Assembly: GCA_043738625.1 (NCBI GenBank)
Contig: JAYUFR010000026.1
Location: 1-7,951, forward strand
Direction of reading: 5' to 3'
Origin: JANYCD01 sp043738625
GTDB lineage: Bacteria; Pseudomonadota; Gammaproteobacteria; Burkholderiales; Rhodocyclaceae
Length of the DNA: 7,951 nt
In this document: positions 1-5,724 of the stretch, piece after piece
Numbering within the stretch: the stretch's first letter is position 1
How the letters are laid out: each line of letters begins with the position of its first letter
Notes under the pieces: generated by a model
Told to the model about the DNA's origin: nothing
Databases searched by the model: none
What the model saw: only the letters and a program-made list of their open reading frames with translations
Made by a program: the position numbers and the translations under genes

Positions 1-60
1 TGCGCAGGCCACCGCGATGCGTTCGCCGACAGCTTGCAAGTTGGCCAAGATTGTTGTCAT
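1..60 (-). CDS. yggS: YggS/PLPBP-family pyridoxal-phosphate-binding protein, N-terminal fragment
   Basis: The first 20 codons of a gene that runs off the left edge on the minus strand. Reading from the ATG at 60-58 gives MTTILANLQAVGERIAVACA, which resembles the usual N-terminus of the YggS / PROSC family (a short lead, then NLxxVxxRI and an alanine-rich helix). The family binds pyridoxal phosphate without known enzymatic activity and keeps the free PLP and amino/keto-acid pools in balance in the cytosol. Placement supports the call: yggS next to and divergent from pilT is a recurrent arrangement in beta- and gammaproteobacteria. None of the PLP-binding lysine region lies in the window, so identification rests on 20 residues plus synteny. 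No clear Shine-Dalgarno is visible upstream of the ATG. Confidence 0.72.
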   Translation of the reverse strand, partial: MTTILANLQAVGERIAVACA

Positions 61-81
61 ATAGCGGCTTTGAAGTATAGC
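54..81 (+). promoter_or_regulatory. candidate sigma-70 promoter of pilT
   Basis: TTGTCA at 54-59 and TATAGC at 76-81 are separated by 16 nt, which would start transcription near 88, a few bases before the AGGGA Shine-Dalgarno at 92-96 and the ATG at 102. The -35 box overlaps the yggS start codon on the other strand, so the two divergent genes would share or compete for this 41-bp space. The -10 match is only partial, and this is a call by eye. Confidence 0.35.
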
Positions 82-101
82 GTAACACCTCAGGGAACCT
101 C

Positions 102-1148
102 ATGGACATTACCGAACTGCTTGCCTTTGTCGTCAAGAACAAAGCCTCCGATTTGCACCTTTCCTCCGGCCTGCCGCCGATGATTCGCGTCCATGGCGAC
201 ATCCGCCGCATCAACCTGCCGGCGCTCGAGCACAAGGATGTGCACGGCATGATTTACGACATCATGAACGATGGCCAGCGCAAGCACTACGAAGAAAATC
301 TCGATACCGACTTTTCCTTCGCCGTGCCCAATCTGGCCCGCTTCCGGGTCAATGCCTTCGTCCAGAACCGCGGCGCCGGCGCCGTGTTCCGGACCATTCC
401 CTCGAAAGTCATGAGCCTCGAAGACCTGAAAGCACCGAAGATTTTTGCCGAGATTGCGCGTACCCCACGGGGTGTCGTACTAGTCACCGGCCCTACGGGT
501 TCGGGCAAGTCCACTACGCTGGCTGCGATGGTGGATGACGTCAACGAGAATGACTACGGTCACATTCTGACCGTTGAAGATCCCATCGAATTTGTGCACG
601 AATCCAAGAAGTGTCTGATCAACCAGCGCGAGGTCGGGCCGCATACGTTGTCGTTCCAGAACGCGCTGCGCTCGGCGCTGCGGGAAGATCCGGACGTGAT
701 TCTGGTCGGCGAAATGCGCGATCTGGAAACCATTCGGCTTGCGCTCTCGGCGGCGGAAACCGGCCACCTGGTATTCGGCACATTGCATACCTCGTCGGCA
801 GCGAAGACGGTTGACCGTATCGTCGACGTGTTCCCGGCGGCAGAAAAGGAAATGGTACGGGCAATGCTGTCCGAATCGCTGCGCGCGGTGATTTCGCAGA
901 CGCTGCTCAAAACCAAGGATGGTAGCGGCCGCGTCGCGGCGCACGAAATCATGATCGGCACACCGGCGATCCGCAACCTGATCCGCGAAAACAAGATCGC
1001 CCAGATGTACTCGGCGATCCAGACCGGCGGCCAGATCGGCATGCAAACCCTGGACCAGAATCTGACCGATCTGGTTCGCCGCAATGTCATCTCGAATGCC
1101 GAAGCCCGTAGCAAAGCGGCGAACAAGGACAATTTCCAGGGCGTATAA
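102..1148 (+). CDS. pilT: PilT, type IV pilus retraction ATPase
   Basis: A hexameric cytoplasmic ATPase at the base of the type IV pilus that drives pilin depolymerisation, and so retraction, twitching motility and DNA uptake. At 348 aa it matches the usual PilT length (about 345). An N-terminal PAS-like domain covers about residues 1-100 and a RecA-like core follows. Visible motifs are Walker A GPTGSGKST (130-138), the Asp box TVEDPIEF (157-164), Walker B DVILVGEMRD (198-207, catalytic-type E204) and the His box TGHLVFGTLHT (220-230). The C-terminal AIRNLIRE motif (289-296) is the PilT signature needed for retraction in studied homologues. The ATG at 102 is preceded by AGGGA 5 nt upstream and gives the family N-terminus MDITELL. 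pilU follows 123 bp later on the same strand. The last codons and the TAA lie inside a long hairpin (1123-1171). Confidence 0.97.
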   Translation: MDITELLAFVVKNKASDLHLSSGLPPMIRVHGDIRRINLPALEHKDVHGMIYDIMNDGQRKHYEENLDTDFSFAVPNLARFRVNAFVQNRGAGAVFRTIPSKVMSLEDLKAPKIFAEIARTPRGVVLVTGPTGSGKSTTLAAMVDDVNENDYGHILTVEDPIEFVHESKKCLINQREVGPHTLSFQNALRSALREDPDVILVGEMRDLETIRLALSAAETGHLVFGTLHTSSAAKTVDRIVDVFPAAEKEMVRAMLSESLRAVISQTLLKTKDGSGRVAAHEIMIGTPAIRNLIRENKIAQMYSAIQTGGQIGMQTLDQNLTDLVRRNVISNAEARSKAANKDNFQGV

Positions 1149-1171
1149 AGCGCTCGGGAAATTGTCCTTGT
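1123..1171 (+). repeat. perfect 15-bp inverted repeat spanning the pilT stop codon
   Basis: The arm ACAAGGACAATTTCC (1123-1137) is exactly complementary to GGAAATTGTCCTTGT (1157-1171). Beyond one A/G mismatch the stem continues inward with 1139-1143 against 1151-1155 (four Watson-Crick pairs and one G-U), leaving a 7-nt loop at 1144-1150 that holds the TAA stop. The left arm codes for the end of PilT; the right arm is non-coding. The sequence after the right arm (GGATACTC) has no T-tract, so this is not a canonical intrinsic terminator. It could act as an mRNA 3'-end stabiliser, an attenuator between pilT and pilU, or a Rho-related stop; none of these can be decided here. Confidence 0.9.
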
Positions 1172-1183
1172 GGATACTCAACG

Positions 1184-1220
1184 CCCGCCCCTCCCAACCT
1201 CCCCCTCCCGGGGAGGCGAC
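1184..1220 (+). repeat. C-rich/G-rich palindromic repeat, copy 1
   Basis: A pyrimidine-biased stretch containing CCTCCCC (1198-1204) and GGGGAGG (1210-1216), able to form a 7-bp stem with a 5-nt loop, preceded by CCCCTCCCAA. It resembles copies at 2446-2483 and 7472-7509 in the same orientation on the plus strand. Such C-run, short palindrome, G-run units are familiar dispersed intergenic REP-like repeats in betaproteobacterial genomes. It lies between pilT and pilU, 13 nt after the pilT stop-codon hairpin. Confidence 0.7.
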
Positions 1221-1225
1221 TGAAG

Positions 1226-1243
1226 TGAGCCGCATTCGGCTCA
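1226..1243 (+). repeat. 7-bp stem-loop upstream of pilU
   Basis: TGAGCCG (1226-1232) pairs perfectly with CGGCTCA (1237-1243) around a CATT loop. It sits just after palindromic repeat copy 1 and 17 nt before the pilU Shine-Dalgarno GGAGA (1261-1265). No T-tract follows, so it is not a terminator. It may belong to the repeat element or affect translation of pilU; this is inference. Confidence 0.55.
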
Positions 1244-1271
1244 GGATTTCGAATTTGCCTGGAGACTGAAA

Positions 1272-2408
1272 ATGGAACGCGAAGAAGCAGTCAAGTTCAT
1301 GTACCAGTTGCTGGGCATGATGGTTCAAAAAAAGGGCTCCGACTTGTTCATCACCGCCGGGTTCCCGCCGGCGATCAAGATCGACAGCAAGATGACGCCG
1401 GCCACCACGAATAAATTGACGCAGCAACACACCGTCGAACTTGCGCGCGCCATCATGAATGACAAGCAGGCGGCGGAGTTCGAGGCGACCAAGGAGTGCA
1501 ACTTCGCCATCTCGCCCGCCGGCATCGGCCGTTTTCGCGTCAATGCCTTTGTGCAGCAGGGCCGCACCGGCCTGGTGATGCGCACCATCAACACCTCGAT
1601 TCCGGATTTCGACGACCTCAAGCTGCCGGCCGTGCTCAAGGACGTGGCGATGACCAAGCGCGGATTGGTGTTGTTCGTTGGCGGCACCGGCTCCGGCAAG
1701 TCGACCTCGCTGGCGGCGATGATCGGCTACCGTAATCAGAACAGTTACGGCCACATCATCACCATTGAAGATCCGGTCGAATACGTGCATGAACATCGCA
1801 ATTGCGTGATCACGCAACGCGAAGTCGGCGTTGATACCGACTCGTGGGAAACCGCACTGAAAAATACCCTGCGGCAGGCGCCGGACGTCATCCTGATCGG
1901 CGAAATCCGCGACCGTGAAGTCATGGAGCATGCCATCGCCTTTGCCGAAACCGGTCACCTGGCGATGGGCACCCTGCACGCCAACAATGCAAATCAGGCG
2001 CTGGATCGCATCATCAACTTCTTCCCCGAAGAACGCCGTGCGCAATTGCTGATGGACTTGTCCTTGAACCTGAAGGGCATCATTTCCCAACGCCTGATTC
2101 CACTCAAGGAAGGCAAGGGACGCGCAGCGGCGATCGAGATTCTGCTCAACTCACCGCTGATCTCCGACCTGATCGGCAAGGGTGACGTGCACACCATCAA
2201 GGAGATCATGAAAAAGTCGCGCGAACTGGGCATGCAGACCTTCGACCAGTCGCTGTTCGACTTGCATGAGGCCGGCAAGATCAGCTACGAGGATGCGCTG
2301 CGCTTCGCCGATTCGATGAACGAAGTGCGCCTGATGATCAAGCTGCACGGACAGGGCTCGAAGGACAAGGATGTCAATGAGGGGATACAGCATCTCGATA
2401 TTGTGTGA
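1272..2408 (+). CDS. pilU: PilU, PilT-dependent pilus retraction ATPase
   Basis: A paralogue of PilT that assists retraction under load and, in characterised systems, depends on PilT for function. At 378 aa it matches the family (about 380). Motifs are Walker A GGTGSGKST (137-145), the Asp box TIEDPVEY (164-171), Walker B DVILIGEIRD (205-214) and the His box TGHLAMGTLHA (227-237). At the position of PilT's AIRNLIRE motif it reads SPLISDLIGKG (294-304), as expected for PilU. The tail beyond about residue 345, including RLMIKLHG and a charged lysine/aspartate-rich stretch, is longer than in PilT and typical of PilU. The ATG at 1272 has GGAGA 6 nt upstream (1261-1265). No separate promoter is evident in the 123-bp gap, so co-transcription with pilT is likely, subject to the hairpins there. 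The TGA lies inside the 2393-2433 inverted repeat. Confidence 0.96.
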   Translation: MEREEAVKFMYQLLGMMVQKKGSDLFITAGFPPAIKIDSKMTPATTNKLTQQHTVELARAIMNDKQAAEFEATKECNFAISPAGIGRFRVNAFVQQGRTGLVMRTINTSIPDFDDLKLPAVLKDVAMTKRGLVLFVGGTGSGKSTSLAAMIGYRNQNSYGHIITIEDPVEYVHEHRNCVITQREVGVDTDSWETALKNTLRQAPDVILIGEIRDREVMEHAIAFAETGHLAMGTLHANNANQALDRIINFFPEERRAQLLMDLSLNLKGIISQRLIPLKEGKGRAAAIEILLNSPLISDLIGKGDVHTIKEIMKKSRELGMQTFDQSLFDLHEAGKISYEDALRFADSMNEVRLMIKLHGQGSKDKDVNEGIQHLDIV

Positions 2409-2433
2409 AGCCATGCTTCACACAATATCGAGA
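2393..2433 (+). repeat. perfect 19-bp inverted repeat containing the pilU stop codon
   Basis: TCTCGATATTGTGTGAAGC (2393-2411) is exactly complementary to GCTTCACACAATATCGAGA (2415-2433), with a 3-nt CAT loop. With A2392 bulged out, four more pairs form (2388-2391 against 2434-2437). The left arm codes for the last residues of PilU and includes its TGA (2406-2408). The right arm is entirely downstream and is followed by GCGTAAGTGACT, without a T-tract. The chance of a random perfect 19-bp hairpin at this spot is negligible. The normal intrinsic terminator comes about 60 nt later, so this hairpin serves another purpose or is a mutational relic. Confidence 0.93.
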
Positions 2434-2445
2434 GCTGCGTAAGTG

Positions 2446-2483
2446 ACTCCCCCACCCCCTTGCCCCCGCCCGGGCGGGGGTAC
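2446..2483 (+). repeat. C-rich/G-rich palindromic repeat, copy 2
   Basis: C-runs followed by the perfect 18-bp palindrome CCCCCGCCCGGGCGGGGG (2463-2480). Its order of elements (ACTCCCCCACCCCCTTG, then the palindrome, then TAC) parallels copies 1 and 3. It begins 13 nt after the right arm of the pilU stop-codon hairpin, almost the same offset as copy 1 has from the pilT hairpin. Confidence 0.7.
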
Positions 2484-2490
2484 TGATTGG

Positions 2491-2517
2491 AGGGCCGTTG
2501 ATGCGGCCCTTTTTTTT
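2491..2517 (+). terminator. intrinsic terminator of the pilTU transcript
   Basis: AGGGCCG (2491-2497) pairs with CGGCCCT (2504-2510) around a 6-nt loop, followed directly by a run of 8 T (2510-2517). This is a textbook Rho-independent terminator on the plus strand, ending transcription from pilT-pilU before it enters the convergent glutathione S-transferase gene. On the minus strand no T-run follows the stem, so it should act mainly in one direction. Confidence 0.9.
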
Positions 2518-2535
2518 GGGCAGACTTTTGTTTTT

Positions 2536-3177
2536 TCAGTTCACCATCAGGGGCATGCCGGGGTCACCTTTGGCCATGGCGCGCTGGTATGCCGGCCGCT
2601 CGCCGATCCGCTTCAGGTAGGCGTGCAGGTTCGGGAAACTGGCGAGATCCATTGGGATAAAGCTGCGCATGGTCGTCAACGGGAACAGCATGATGATGTC
2701 TGCGGCCGTGAATTCTTTGCCGGCGAAATACGGGGCCTCGCCCAATCTTTTTTCGACCAGCGCAAATGCGCTGGTGCTGCGCCCGATCAACGTCTGAATG
2801 ACGGGACTGTCTTCTCCTGCGCCAATAACGCCGACGAGTAACTTAACCACCATGTTCGGCATCATCGAGCCATTGGCAAAATGAAACCAGAAGACATAGT
2901 CGGCGTAGTTGGGGCTTTCCGGTGACACAGTCAGACGGCCACGCCCGTACTTGCCGATGATGTACTCGATGATCGCACCGGACTCGGGCAGGACCAGATC
3001 GCCATCCGTGATGATGGGGGCAGTGCCCAGCGGGTGAAGCGCCTTGAAGGCGGACGGCGCCAGTCGTGTGACTGGATCGCGTTCGTAGCGTTGCAAGTGG
3101 TATGGAATCTCGAGCTCTTCACAAAGCCAGACAATCCGTTCCGATTGCGATATGCCGAGATGGTGTACGGTAATCAT
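2536..3177 (-). CDS. glutathione S-transferase family protein
   Basis: A soluble 213-aa protein with the two-domain GST layout. The thioredoxin-like glutathione-binding domain covers about residues 1-80, with HHLGISQSERIVWLCEEL (5-22; S10 or S12 as likely catalytic-position serine), a cis-Pro region HPLGTAPIITDGD (48-60) and LPESGAIIEYI (63-73) with the E65-S66 pair that contacts glutathione. The all-helical domain follows, with the N-capping motif FTAADIIM (156-163). These suggest glutathione conjugation or reduction for detoxification; the substrate cannot be told. It is nearest by pattern to the bacterial and fungal Gtt1-like group, but I could not test this. The ATG at 3177 has AGGAGG 6 nt upstream and a good promoter further up. 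The gene is convergent with pilU and lies downstream of the methyltransferase operon. Confidence 0.92.
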   Translation of the reverse strand: MITVHHLGISQSERIVWLCEELEIPYHLQRYERDPVTRLAPSAFKALHPLGTAPIITDGDLVLPESGAIIEYIIGKYGRGRLTVSPESPNYADYVFWFHFANGSMMPNMVVKLLVGVIGAGEDSPVIQTLIGRSTSAFALVEKRLGEAPYFAGKEFTAADIIMLFPLTTMRSFIPMDLASFPNLHAYLKRIGERPAYQRAMAKGDPGMPLMVN

Positions 3178-3183
3178 GAGACG

Positions 3184-3189
3184 CCTCCT
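3184..3189 (-). promoter_or_regulatory. Shine-Dalgarno of the glutathione S-transferase gene
   Basis: AGGAGG on the minus strand (CCTCCT on plus), 6 nt before the ATG at 3177-3175. A near-consensus site that fixes the start of this gene and suggests efficient translation. Confidence 0.8.
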
Positions 3190-3219
3190 GTTTAAACTGT
3201 TTTTGGGAATTTCGGATTG

Positions 3220-3247
3220 AGAATATCAGAGGCGCCATCGGTGACAA
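3220..3247 (-). promoter_or_regulatory. sigma-70-type promoter of the glutathione S-transferase gene
   Basis: On the minus strand TTGTCA (3247-3242) is followed after 16 nt by TATTCT (3225-3220), placing a start about 35 nt upstream of the ATG. It lies in the 90-bp gap after the methyltransferase stop codon (3270-3268), so the gene can be expressed on its own even if some read-through from the upstream operon occurs. Called by eye from hexamer match and spacing. Confidence 0.55.
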
Positions 3248-3267
3248 GTTGCAGCCGACATAGGTGA

Positions 3268-4422
3268 TTACTTCGGCCGGTTGCTGCCGGCAATAATCGG
3301 GAAGCGATATAACCGGCACTCGAGCGGACCGTTGTAGAGCGGAATCTTGCGCTTGGGTGCAAGACCGATCAACTTCGGTAGCCGCGTGTCGGCGGACAGC
3401 AGCCAGCAATCCCAGCCAGCGAAGCGCTTCTTGAGCGCGTCGCCGAGCTTCGGGTAAAACGCGGCAAGCTCTGCGTCGTCGCCAAGGCGTTCGCCGTATG
3501 GCGGGTTCGCCACCAGGATGCCTTCAGGCAGCGGCGCTTCGCTATCGAGCATATCGGCTTGATGCACTTCTACCAGGTCGTCGACGCCAGCATAGGCAAG
3601 ATTCTGTTTGGCACGGGCAACGGCATCGGCGGAAATGTCGGAACCCCAGATCGGCAGGCGTGCGGCGGTGGAACGTCGTTGCGCGGCATCGTGGCGAAGT
3701 TTTTGCCATAGTGGCGCCTCGAAATCTTTGAGTCGCTCGAAGCCAAATTCACCGGATTCGCGTGAAAGGCCGGGCGCATCGCCGAGGCTCATGTGTGCCG
3801 CCTCGATCAAAAACGTGCCGCTGCCGCACATTGGGTCGAGCAGCGGAATACCGGGTTGCCAGCCGATCAGGCGGAGGATGCCAGCGGCGAGATTTTCCTT
3901 GATTGGCGCTTCGACCTTGGCGATCTTGTGGCCGCGGTTCCATAGCGGCTCGCCCGAGGTGTCCAGATAAAGCGTAGCTTCGCTGTCGGTGAGAAAGACG
4001 TGGATGCGCATGTCGGGATTGCGGGTGTCCACGCTGGGCCGGCTGCCAGTATCGTCGCGGAAGCGGTCGCAGATGGCGTCCTTGACGCGCAGGGTGATGA
4101 ACTCGACGCTGCGCAGCGGCGACTTGACTGCCGTGACATAGACACGGATGGTGAAGTCGGGATCGAAGTATTGCGCCCAGGGAACATCGCACGCCAGCCG
4201 GTAGATGTCGTTCTCATTGCGGTAGGGGCCGGCGGCAACTTGCCACAGGACACGGGTGGCGATGCGCGATTCGAGGTTGACGCGATAGCAGGTTTCCCAC
4301 GAACCCGAAAACTTCACGCCGCCGGCCACGGGCCAGATCTCTTCGGCCTGCTGTGTGGCGAGTTCTTCCGCCAGGACTTCTTCCAGCCCGCGCGGGCAGG
4401 GTGAAAAAAAGTGGTATTTCAA
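3268..4422 (-). CDS. rlmL: THUMP-domain RNA guanine-N2 methyltransferase, RlmL-type (23S rRNA)
   Basis: Likely the S-adenosylmethionine-dependent enzyme that makes m2G in 23S rRNA (G2445 in E. coli). The N-terminus MKYHFFSPCPRGLEEVLAEE matches the ferredoxin-like/THUMP start of the family; THUMP covers about residues 45-155. The Rossmann methyltransferase domain follows, with SAM motif I LLDPMCGSGTF (194-204) and catalytic motif IV NPPYGER (306-312). At 384 aa it corresponds to the first half of E. coli RlmL, which is fused there to a second methyltransferase (RlmK); here the protein stands alone. The start is TTG at 4422, overlapping the upstream hemJ-type stop by 4 nt (TTGA), so translation is probably coupled. 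No strong Shine-Dalgarno is visible. The exact target base is inferred from family. No clear terminator follows the TAA; only a weak 5-bp GC hairpin lies in the last codons (3276-3291). Confidence 0.9.
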   Translation of the reverse strand: MKYHFFSPCPRGLEEVLAEELATQQAEEIWPVAGGVKFSGSWETCYRVNLESRIATRVLWQVAAGPYRNENDIYRLACDVPWAQYFDPDFTIRVYVTAVKSPLRSVEFITLRVKDAICDRFRDDTGSRPSVDTRNPDMRIHVFLTDSEATLYLDTSGEPLWNRGHKIAKVEAPIKENLAAGILRLIGWQPGIPLLDPMCGSGTFLIEAAHMSLGDAPGLSRESGEFGFERLKDFEAPLWQKLRHDAAQRRSTAARLPIWGSDISADAVARAKQNLAYAGVDDLVEVHQADMLDSEAPLPEGILVANPPYGERLGDDAELAAFYPKLGDALKKRFAGWDCWLLSADTRLPKLIGLAPKRKIPLYNGPLECRLYRFPIIAGSNRPK

Positions 4423-4835
4423 AACGGTTTTACCACGGCGAGAATGACGATGGCGGTCAGCGCCAGCACCGGAATTTCATTGAAGACGCGGTACCAGACA
4501 TGGTTATGAGTATTGATGCCGCGCTCGAACTGCTTGAGCAGGACGACACAATAATGATGGTAGCCGACCAGTCCGCCAACTAGCACCAGCTTGAGGCGCA
4601 GCCATGCGCCGGTAATGCCGAAACCCAGCCACAGCCACACCCCGAAAGCGATGGCGAAAACACTGAGCCATAGGCTGAAGCGATAAAGCTTGCGGCCCAT
4701 CAGCAGCAGACGGTCACGTTCGGCAACACTGTCCGGGGGGAGCATCGCCAGATTGACGAAAATTCGTGGCAAATAAAACAGGCCGGCGAACCAACTGACG
4801 ACGAACACGATGTGAAACGCCTTGACCCAGAGCAT
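4419..4835 (-). CDS. hemJ: HemJ/CopD-family membrane protein, probable protoporphyrinogen IX oxidase
   Basis: A 138-aa integral membrane protein with about four hydrophobic segments (roughly 5-25, 53-73, 79-100 and 118-136). Its pattern fits HemJ (UPF0093), the heme-binding protoporphyrinogen IX oxidase that serves in bacteria lacking HemG or HemY: KAFHI with H8 near the N-terminus, WFAGLFYLPR (15-24), LKL with K82 in the third segment, and FNEIPVL (118-124) in the last. These match conserved positions in the cyanobacterial protein as I recall it. Annotation pipelines often label such proteins CopD family. The ATG at 4835 is 2 nt after the upstream epimerase stop, with AGGAG (4849-4845) inside that gene's end, so the two are translationally linked. 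The stop overlaps the next gene's TTG start. Membrane topology is read by eye. Confidence 0.8.
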   Translation of the reverse strand: MLWVKAFHIVFVVSWFAGLFYLPRIFVNLAMLPPDSVAERDRLLLMGRKLYRFSLWLSVFAIAFGVWLWLGFGITGAWLRLKLVLVGGLVGYHHYCVVLLKQFERGINTHNHVWYRVFNEIPVLALTAIVILAVVKPF

Positions 4836-4837
4836 GT

Positions 4838-5710
4838 TCAGTGTCTCCTGGCTACTGCGGCGGCAATCCCGGCGTCGACCGTCGGATAGCGCAGCGTCGG
4901 CAGCAATTCTCGTTTGAGCCGAGTGTTATCGAGCCGACGCGACTCCGCCATGAAAGAGAGTTGCACCGGTGACAGAATTTTCTCCAGCTCGGCGCGCGCC
5001 ACGCGCGGTGCGCGCGGCAGATCGAAAGCATCGGCCAGTTTGTCGAACCACACACCAGCGGGCAGGCTGGCGTCGTCCACGGCGTTGTAGATGCGCTGGG
5101 GCGGCGCGCGATTCAGCGATGCGACACAGATTCGTGCCAGATCATCGGCATGAATATGGTTGGTGTAAACGTCCTCATCAGCGCGCAACAGCGGCAAACC
5201 CTTGCGCAACCGCTCCAGCGGCATGCGGTCGGCGGCGTAAATGCCGGGCGCACGCAGGATGGATACGCGACACCCCGATTGACGCCCGAAGCGCCGCAGA
5301 CAGCGCTCGGCGTCGACCCGTCGCCGCGCCCGTGCCGTGATCGGCGCTGGCGTCCGTGTCTCGTCGACATGGGCGCCGCCGCAGTCGCCATAGACGCCGC
5401 TGGTGCTGATGTAGGTGAGACGCCGTGGTAGACTTTCGCGCCGCCGCAAGGCCGCAATCAGTTGTCGCGTGCGGGTGTCCAGCTCTCCACGATCCGGCGG
5501 CGGCGCACTGTGCAGTACAGCATGGGCGATGCCGCCGAGTCGCGTCAGGGTGGCGGGGCAGTCGAGGTCACCGCGCAGTTGCGTGACGCCCAATGCAGCC
5601 AGCGCCGGATCACGCTGGCGCACCAGCGCATAGACACGCCAGCGGCGCAGCAATTGCGGCAGTGCCCGGCGCACTACATCGCCGCAACCGATGATCAACA
5701 ATCGTTTCAC
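4838..5710 (-). CDS. NAD(P)-dependent epimerase/dehydratase-like protein (atypical SDR, YeeZ-like)
   Basis: A 290-aa Rossmann-fold protein of the atypical short-chain dehydrogenase (SDR_a5 / YeeZ-like) type. Visible features are the nucleotide-binding loop IIGCGDVVRR (6-15), the strand YISTSGVYGD (100-109), RAPGIYA (153-159), the HIHADDLA segment (185-192) and the C-terminal SRRLDNTRLKREL (257-269). The usual catalytic YxxxK is not present: Y107 is followed four residues on by glycine, and the helix where lysine would be expected carries arginines (RARRRVDAE, 127-135). Activity as a sugar epimerase is therefore doubtful, and the substrate is unknown. The start is GTG at 5710, giving the expected MKRLLIIG N-terminus. 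It heads a compact run with the HemJ-type and RlmL-type genes and is divergent from the reductase, with 14 bp between start codons. Confidence 0.85.
   Translation of the reverse strand: MKRLLIIGCGDVVRRALPQLLRRWRVYALVRQRDPALAALGVTQLRGDLDCPATLTRLGGIAHAVLHSAPPPDRGELDTRTRQLIAALRRRESLPRRLTYISTSGVYGDCGGAHVDETRTPAPITARARRRVDAERCLRRFGRQSGCRVSILRAPGIYAADRMPLERLRKGLPLLRADEDVYTNHIHADDLARICVASLNRAPPQRIYNAVDDASLPAGVWFDKLADAFDLPRAPRVARAELEKILSPVQLSFMAESRRLDNTRLKRELLPTLRYPTVDAGIAAAVARRH
4845..4849 (-). promoter_or_regulatory. Shine-Dalgarno of the HemJ-type gene inside the epimerase 3' end
   Basis: AGGAG on the minus strand, 9 nt before the ATG at 4835. It is part of the last epimerase codons (Arg-Arg-His-stop), so terminating and initiating ribosomes meet within about 15 nt. 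Confidence 0.6.
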
Positions 5711-5724
5711 CCGGGAATTATCTC
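5711..5724. promoter_or_regulatory. 14-bp divergent gap between epimerase and reductase starts
   Basis: The GTG of the minus-strand epimerase and the ATG of the plus-strand reductase are only 14 bp apart (CCGGGAATTATCTC). Neither promoter fits in the gap, so each must lie within the other gene's coding region or use internal boxes. GGGAA at 5713-5717 may serve as a weak Shine-Dalgarno for the reductase. A GATAAT hexamer on the minus strand could be a -10 for a nearly leaderless epimerase message, but no convincing -35 accompanies it. Confidence 0.4.

Noticed and set aside
1123..1171. pilT stop-codon hairpin as an intrinsic terminator
   Set aside because: The stem is strong but no T-run follows on the plus strand, and pilU downstream has no evident promoter of its own, so full termination here is unlikely.
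480..2090. 536-codon open frame on the minus strand opposite pilT and pilU
   Set aside because: It lies antisense to two clearly recognisable ATPase genes and crosses their intergenic repeats. Its composition (rich in R, H, A, G, D, F, V) is typical of the complement of GC-rich codon usage, and it has no recognisable domain.
1184..2483. C-rich palindromes as CRISPR repeats or an insertion-sequence end pair
   Set aside because: The copies are irregularly spaced, differ in sequence, have no uniform spacers, and enclose a normal pilU gene with no transposase or clear target-site duplication.
2443..2841. 132-codon plus-strand frame starting in the C-rich repeat
   Set aside because: It begins inside the palindromic repeat, reads through the intrinsic terminator and runs antisense to the glutathione S-transferase gene; no family resemblance.
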